Source of the DNA: Fallopia convolvulus
Lineage: Eukaryota > Streptophyta > Magnoliopsida > Caryophyllales > Polygonaceae
Direction: 5' to 3'
Assembly (NCBI GenBank): GCA_964016875.1
Contig: OZ024733.1
Span: forward strand, 18,411,824-18,475,823
Length of the DNA: 64,000 bases
Below the pieces are notes generated by a model. The model worked only from the letters and a program-made list of their open reading frames with translations. It searched no databases and had not been told where the DNA came from. Positions within the stretch are counted from its first letter, which is position 1. Each line of letters begins with the position of its first letter. The translations under genes were made by a program, and so were the position numbers. Positions 57,913 to 64,000 of the stretch are shown here, piece after piece.

Positions 57913-59690
57913 ATGCGTGGTGGTGCCACGAGCGTCATGTTATGTGAGTCGCGCGATGGGACGGAGTTTTTCGATTGAGAATGGGCCTCTTTTGAAATAA
58001 TAGAGTGCGCACATTGACCATGCCAAAGGAGCCCGTGGATTTGGTTCCTTGCATTGAAGATCCTGAAAGTTGGTCGAGGAAGAATGACATCGCCACCTAG
58101 CCCCTTATTTTTTTTTCTTTAGCCTTGCAAACTAGCCTTTCAAATGGACTCATTATTTAGCCTTCAGAGGAGCTCGTTGCCTTCAAAAGATCTCATGGAA
58201 TAGCCTATGGCATGTCATAATCAAATGGAGGGGAGATTACATGACTTACTTGATTGTTACTCGAGGGTAGGTCGGACTAGGGAGAACCATCCCCACGGAC
58301 GGCACCAATGTTGAAACCCAGAAATAATAAGCTCTAAGTATGGGATTTTATAAATACTAACACTCAAGTTTATATAACAAACTGATTTTAAGTACATAGA
58401 TTATTCTTCCTCCCCTCCCTTCATCTTTTTGTTTTGTACTTTCTTTCCTCTTTTACAAATAAAGCTTTTATACCGCAAATAACGCGATCTCTTTCACAGA
58501 TCAAACATGTCGAATCTCGGTTAACAAGAAAAGATCTTGAACCAGATTTATTTTTCGACCTTTATTTCAGTACCATGTACCTCCTATATATAGTAGGATG
58601 AGCTAGTAGCTTGATTTATACATGTTTGATGTGGTACAATTGTTAGAATGGTTTATGAATTGCTTTATTTTTAGGTTAATCTTATGTGGCCTTGCATAGT
58701 GGACCAAAGGCGAACACAGACCTGGGCACTTGTTTAATGGGCCAACCCATGTTCTTTAGCCAATTTTGAGATATGAAAGGCCTCCTTGTCATGCTTGGTG
58801 ACTAAGCAACTTGCATTGATTTTGCTAATTTGGGACATTTCTTTCCTATTAGGCCAAGACCACACAAGCTAATTATTGGCCCATGCTCAAGCATCGTTAC
58901 CGGGTTTTGATGTCGTGTTTTGATGGAATCGATTCCAAAATTTGCTGATTATATTTACTAATATACCCTCGTTTATTTTGTGCATCATCGCCTATAAGCT
59001 CAGTTAATTCTATTACACATTTGTAAGACTTGGTGAATTAGAAAAAGAGTGCATCAAACCTTTGGAAAAAGCTTGATGTATTTCATTTATCCAAGCTAAT
59101 TTGATAAATTATTGAATCAATATTTAAGGAACAAATATAGTTGACAAATGCTAAGCTTCGTATCTAATTAGCCCTCTTCTCAAAATGTGAGTTTTTTTTT
59201 ACCACATTGTTCAATTCGAAGGAGGGGGGGGGGGATTTGGTTTGTCTATTCTTCATTGGTGAGTTCTCATTTTACAGGATAAATGTCAATTTCACTCTCT
59301 ATAACATAAGATGCATTAATATGTTAAAGTGATATAATTGATGTTGGGAGATATAGATAAATTATTTACTAAGAGCATCTAGAATTTGCCTTGCCAGCTA
59401 AGAGTTGTACTTGTATGATATGACATACTATATTATATATATATATATATATCTTATGAAATGCTATTGATATTAATGCCTAGGCTTGATTTTACTAATT
59501 TTATTTTTTTATAATCATAACGGATAGACATTTATCAAATGTGAGTAGTTTTTTCATAATTATGAAATAAGAATTTTATGTAGTATAAACTATAACTAAT
59601 CTCATTGTGTTTTATTTGATATATATGTCGAGCTCCCTTTCCAAAAGAAAACGTGGAGGACCAAGAAAGACCTTAGCTCCTTCTAATCGA
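57913..59690. other. Unassigned intergenic region
   Basis: No gene is supported. It holds a run of ten G at about 59224-59234 and an (AT)n microsatellite at about 59429-59452. A frame from 59624 (MSSSLSKRKRGGPRKT) runs into the start of the repeat unit and is probably not coding. Confidence 0.45.
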
Positions 59691-62245
59691 CGTGGTCTCT
59701 CTCTTATCACCATCGTGGTTACAGAACATCAACAGAAAAGAAGACTTAAAAAATTGTCAAAAGATTCAAACTTTGGTGGTGGTAAGTATGAGTATAGCCT
59801 ACAACCACATTGCCTTTAGTTCATGCCTCCCTCTTCCTCGTCGATCAACGTCCCGGGTGTTGTTGAAGACAGTTTCGGTTATGATTTTTTCTGATCCTTC
59901 TTGTCGTCTCCAGTCATCGTCCGTGGCTTTCCCTCGGCCCTGCACTTCCCCCACTATCTACCAAAAGATGACTCTTTCAGTCCGTCCAATGAAGGTATGA
60001 TTTTTATGTATGTTTTTGAAAGAGTTTTTTGTTGAAATTTGGAATGTGGGTAAATTAGTGTAGATTATTAAATTGATATTTTGATTTTAGCACACCAATA
60101 GGGCTAGAGAAACACTTGTGTGATATTTTGTAGAATGTGGGTAAAGTTCTGCTCAAACTTTTCTTTTGCACAATGTGTGATACTTTGCTATGAGAAACAC
60201 CTGATGTGCAATTGGGATGATTTTGCAATCTACTGTTTGAATGTTTATGGGATTCCACAATTTTCTTTGATTGAGACGAAAGGAATCCTCTCCCCTTCCC
60301 TCCGCGAAATTCTATTGCTAGTTCTGTTAGGATGGGATTGACAAGTGCTGCTAGGACAAGAACTGGAGGGGGAGATCAATTTGAATGAGTTTGTGAATCT
60401 TATAGATTCTATGGTGTGTCAGATGTGTGAATCAAGTGATCCAAACTATGCAACTGAATTTGATCGGTACTTCCATGATCTGATTTGTCAAGAACATGAT
60501 GATTTGACATAGTGGAAATTGAATGGGAATAGATTCCCAATTCTTGCTAGGATGGCTTGTGATGTCTTAGCCATGCTAGTCACTACAGTTCAATATGAAT
60601 CTAACTTTAACACTAGGGGACGTATAATATCACAATTCTGAAGCTTATTAAGTCCCAAGGAAATGTCTTTTATCATTCAAATTTGTTTACATTTGAACTT
60701 AAATATCTTCTTTCTTTAACGAGAATATTTTTCATACATGTCAGTAGATGGTTGAAGCCCTTATTCACACACAGTATTGGATTCTAGCAACTCTAAAAGC
60801 TCATGAAATGAATGAAGTGGAAGCTCAAATTGTCTTGAAAGATCTTGAATCCTATCATGAGAGCAAGAAGATTGTAGAAGGTGATATTACTAAACACAAT
60901 ACATTAAAAGTTAAAATATTAGTACTAAACTCAATTTTTTGTGTTTCTTCTAATGCATGCATTTCAGTATACAATATTACAATTAGGTTTACAAAAAAAG
61001 TATGTCACCATTATATTGTTTGAACTTTGAAAGGTTTGCATAAACAACAAAAACAACAACAATAAGTTCTATTGTAATTGCACTTTTATAGCAGCCAGAT
61101 ATGCTAAAAAATACCATCAATGAATCGAGACTCAAACTAGTATATAAAGGGTAGCTTCGTCTATAATTGCAACGACAAGCAAATGCATGTTGAAACCTTT
61201 AATTTGTCTCTTAGATGAAACTTATATATGATTAAATTGCAATTTTCATTTTTTGTGTATTCTTTAATGCATGGATTTTGTTTCCTTTAATTTCTCTCTT
61301 AGATTTAAATGAAGTCTAAACAATTGGAAAAGAAGCCATGGACAAGGAGACTTTGGAAAAGAAATGAAGACAATCAAGAGATGGGATGCATTTTTACTTA
61401 TGTGTAATTCTGATTTAGAATCGAAGTTTTAAGTTGTATTTTAGACTTGTGTTGTACACTAATTTGATCATTTTACGACTTTGTTGTGTGGGGCATTAGA
61501 CAAGTTTAATTAACTGAATTTAAGTTTGTTTTTAACAAGTTTGTTTGAGTCATTCGGGTTGTTCGGTTCTCATTCAATAATTTTTCCATTTCTAGCTCGG
61601 TTTGGTTCTATATGTTATTCCGATTTTGTTTGGGTCGGTCAATTAGGTTCGATAAATTTAATAAAATTGTATTTACTCGGTTTGTTTGGTTCCTAACCGA
61701 ATAAAACCAAATTGAAATCGATGAACAACCCTAGTCTGGTAAGTCGAATTGTTGCCTTTTAACAAAAAAATTCTACGAGGGACCCACCATTGGTGGTAAA
61801 CTCCGAGTTCGTGAACTAGCCGACAAGCCCACAAAATAGTTAAATTGGCTTGCGCGGTCGACTTGATCCAATGGAAAGAAGGATGGTAAGACTTGGTTTT
61901 CCACCCAAGTAAAGGGTTGTGATACCTTCGTAACAATGATGCTTCTTCTAGTTTTACTCACCTCATTCTCAAGATCGCTTGGCTTCTTGATTCACTTTCC
62001 TAGTCGTTCCTTGGCTCGTGCGAGTCTTGTGTTGTTGTTAGTGTTTTGTCCCACCTGTTAATGTTTTCGGTTGACGGTTTAACAACCTCTCCATGTACTG
62101 GGTTTTGTAATGAATGCAAGCCATTTGCCTTGGCCTCGTTTTTTTGACAAGCAAACGCTTCTCAAAATTGTATAAGAAGAGTAGAAATTGTGTTTGGATC
62201 GCACGGAGGAATGTTCAAAGCAGAGAAGTAGAAAGCAAGCATCGT
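59691..62245 (+). repeat. Tandem hAT-derived unit, copy 1 (2.56 kb)
   Basis: The unit begins CGTGGTCTCTCTCT. Its segments recur in the same order in the next copy: ATTGCCTTTAGTTCATGCCT-like sequence, the hAT domain, a TTCGGGTTGTTCGGTTCTCA tract and a GAGGGACCCACCATTGGTGG tract. Copy 1 has about 0.85 kb (60600-61450) that copy 2 lacks. Confidence 0.85.
60439..60900 (+). pseudogene. hAT transposase C-terminal dimerisation domain, broken
   Basis: The plus frame from 60439 reads DPNYATEFDRYFHDLICQEH, then WKLNGNRFPILARMACDVLA and TVQYESNFNTRGRIISQF. This is the hAT C-terminal dimerisation domain (conserved W-xN---FP-L--MA-D-LA and S-FsT-GR--). A TAG replaces the Trp before WKLN, and a TGA follows SQF. 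After a gap of about 90 bases that may be an intron, ATG 60748 opens MVEALIHTQYWILATLKAHE, the continuation of the domain (EAL-C-QNWL in the family). The catalytic core and the zinc finger are not found upstream, so this is a remnant of an Ac/Tam3-like transposase or a domesticated relative. Confidence 0.8.
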
Positions 62246-63954
62246 CGTGGTCTCTCTCTGAGCACCACCGTGGTTTCAGAACTTCACCAGAAAAGAAGAT
62301 TTGAAAAAATTTCAAAAGATTCAAAATTTTGTGGTGGTAAGTATGAGTATAGCCTACTACCACATTGGCTCTAGTTCATGCCTCCCTCTTCCTCATCGAT
62401 CAACGTCCCGGGTGTTGGTGAAGAGAGTTTCGGTTGTGGGTTTTTATGATCCTTCTTGTCGTCTCCAGTCGTCCAATGTGGCTTTCTCCCACCACTGCGC
62501 TGCCTCTACTTTCTACCAAAAGAGGACTCTTTTAGTCTGTCCCTTGAAGGTATGGTGTTTATGTATGTTTTTGAAAGAATTTTTTGTTAAAATTTGGAAA
62601 TTTGAATGTGGATAAAGTAGTATAGATTATGAAATTGATTTTTTTATTTTAGCACACCAATAGGACTAGAAAAACGCTGTGTTATATTTTACAGAATGTG
62701 GGTAAAGTTGTGCTCAAACTTTTCATTTGCAAAATGTATGATATTTTTCTATGAGAAACACTTGTTGTGCAATTTGGATGATTTTGGAATCTACTGTTTA
62801 AATGTTGATGGGATTCCACAATTTTCTTTGATTGAGATGAAAGCAATCCGTTCCCATTCCCTTCGCCAAATTCTGTTGCTAAGTCTGTTAGGATAGGATC
62901 AATAAGTGCTACTAGGACAAGAATTAAAGGTTGAAATTATTTTGAATGATTTGGTGAATCCGATAGATTCTAAGGTGTGTCAGATGGTTTTAATCTAGGG
63001 ATCCAAACTATGCAAGTGAATTTGATCGGTACTTCCATGAGCTGGTTTTTCGAGAACATGATGATTTGACATTGTGGAAATTGAATGGGAATAGATTCAC
63101 GATTTCTTGCTAGGATGGCTAGTGATGGCTTAGCCATGCTAGTTACTACATTTCCATTTGAATATACACTAATTTGATCATTTTACGGCTTTGTTGTGTG
63201 GGGCATTAGAAAAGTTGAATTAACTGAATTTAAGTTTGTAATAACATGTTTGTTTGAGTCATTCGGGTTGTTCGGTTCTCATTCAGTTCAATTTTTCCAT
63301 TTCTAGTTCGGTTTGGTTCTATATGTTATTACGATTTTGTTCGGGTCGGTCAGTTTGGGTTCGATAAATTTAATAGAACCGTACTTACTAGGTTTGTTCA
63401 GTTCCAAACCGAATAAATCCAACTTGAAACCGATGGACAACCCTAGTAGGGTACATCGAAATCTTGCCTTATAAAAATTAATTTCTATGAGGGACCCACC
63501 ATTGGTGGTAAACTCCGGGTTCGTGAACTAGCCGACAAGACCACAAAATAGTAAAATTGGATTGTGCGGTCGACTTGATCCAATGAAAAGAAGGAAGTTA
63601 AGACTTAGTTTTCCACCCAAGTAAAGGGTTGTGATACCTTCATGTCAACGATGCTTCTTCTAGTGTTTACTCACCTCATTCTCAAGATCGCTTGGCTTCT
63701 TGATTCAGTTTCCTAGTCACTCATGCGAGTCTTATGTTTTTGTTAGTGTTTTCTCCCACATGTCAATGTTTTCGGATGTTGGTTTAACATCTCCATTTAC
63801 TGCGTTTTGTCATGAATGTAAGCCATTTTCCTCGGCCTCGTTTGTTGACAAGCACACGAGTCTCGAAATAGTATAAGAGTAATGGTGTGTTTGGATCACA
63901 TTGAGGAAGGTTCAAAGCGGAGAAGAAAAAAGAGAAGCAGAAAGCAAGCATCAT
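62246..63954 (+). repeat. Tandem hAT-derived unit, copy 2 (1.71 kb)
   Basis: Starts CGTGGTCTCTCTCT at 62246 and follows copy 1 closely up to about 63150. It then jumps to the segment matching 61455 of copy 1 (TACACTAATTTGATCATTTT) and continues collinear with it. Copies 1 and 2 differ at many single bases, so the duplication is not very recent. Confidence 0.85.
62995..63120 (+). pseudogene. hAT dimerisation-domain fragment in copy 2
   Basis: The plus frame reads DPNYASEFDRYFHELVFREH and LWKLNGNRF, after which a one-base change of length and stops break it. Where copy 1 has a stop before WKLN, copy 2 has Leu (TTG), so the two copies decayed independently. The remainder of the domain is deleted. 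Confidence 0.7.
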
Positions 63955-64000
63955 CGTGGTCTCTCTCTGATCACCACCGTGGTTTTGGAACTTCACCAGA
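63955..64000 (+). repeat. Start of tandem hAT-derived unit, copy 3
   Basis: CGTGGTCTCTCTCTGATCAC and the following CCACCGTGGTTTTGGAAC repeat the start of copies 1 and 2. The copy runs off the window. Confidence 0.75.

Noticed and set aside
59607..59819. Plus-strand frame MSSSLSKRKRGGPRKT as a nuclear protein start
   Set aside because: Only its second half is shared with the other repeat copies, and stops follow soon; the basic stretch is not conserved.

Overview
The window looks like nuclear DNA of a flowering plant, probably a eudicot: AT-rich intergenic sequence, GT-AG introns, LTR retrotransposons of typical plant lineages (Ty3 Tat type, Ty3 chromovirus type, Ty1/copia), hAT remnants and Helitron-like ends. 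I cannot name the species. I recognise only one ordinary host gene. Almost everything else is transposable-element sequence at several ages of decay, often nested.

Layout. 1-6989: a minus-strand LTR element running off the left edge, with a broken Gag start, a tRNA-Met primer site and one very long LTR (2190-6989) that itself holds a 1.3 kb foldback element. A polypurine tract lies on the other side of the same LTR, so two internal regions seem to share one LTR. 7016-9379: decayed, unassigned. 9385-26076: a complete 16.7 kb Ty3/Tat retrotransposon (target duplication ACAAC) with gag, protease, RT-RNase H, a second archaeal-type RNase H, integrase, and a multi-exon antisense gene in its 3' part. 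All its genes carry stops or shifts. Two elements sit inside it: a minus-strand Gag-only LTR element without pol (11667-16745, duplication TCCAC) and a solo LTR (21164-23467, duplication ATGTT). 26077-28012: 5' part of a minus-strand copia element, cut by the Tat insertion.

28013-37454: AT-rich DNA with Helitron-like 3' ends, inverted subterminal repeats, a captured RNase H-like fragment and a small inverted-repeat element. 37455-39491: a two-exon organic cation/carnitine transporter gene on the minus strand, frameshifted near its 3' end. 39492-43368: another Helitron-like end, a possible LTR with 3' pol tail, and an unrecognised two-frame coding remnant. 43369-47430: an internally deleted plus-strand copia element with near-identical LTRs. 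47431-50190: very AT-rich, degenerate long direct repeats. 50260-55709: a complete minus-strand copia element (duplication CTCTC) whose gag-pol stays in one frame but has six in-frame stops. 55710-59690: minisatellites, including a 64-bp array inside a 1 kb inverted-repeat element. 59691-64000: a tandem array of a 1.7-2.6 kb unit carrying a broken hAT transposase dimerisation domain, continuing past the right edge.

By eye, the two Tat LTRs differ at about 27 of 540 positions, those of the Gag-only element inside it at about 20 of 1255, and those of the 43 kb copia at about 11 of 679. The order of insertion from nesting and from divergence therefore agrees.
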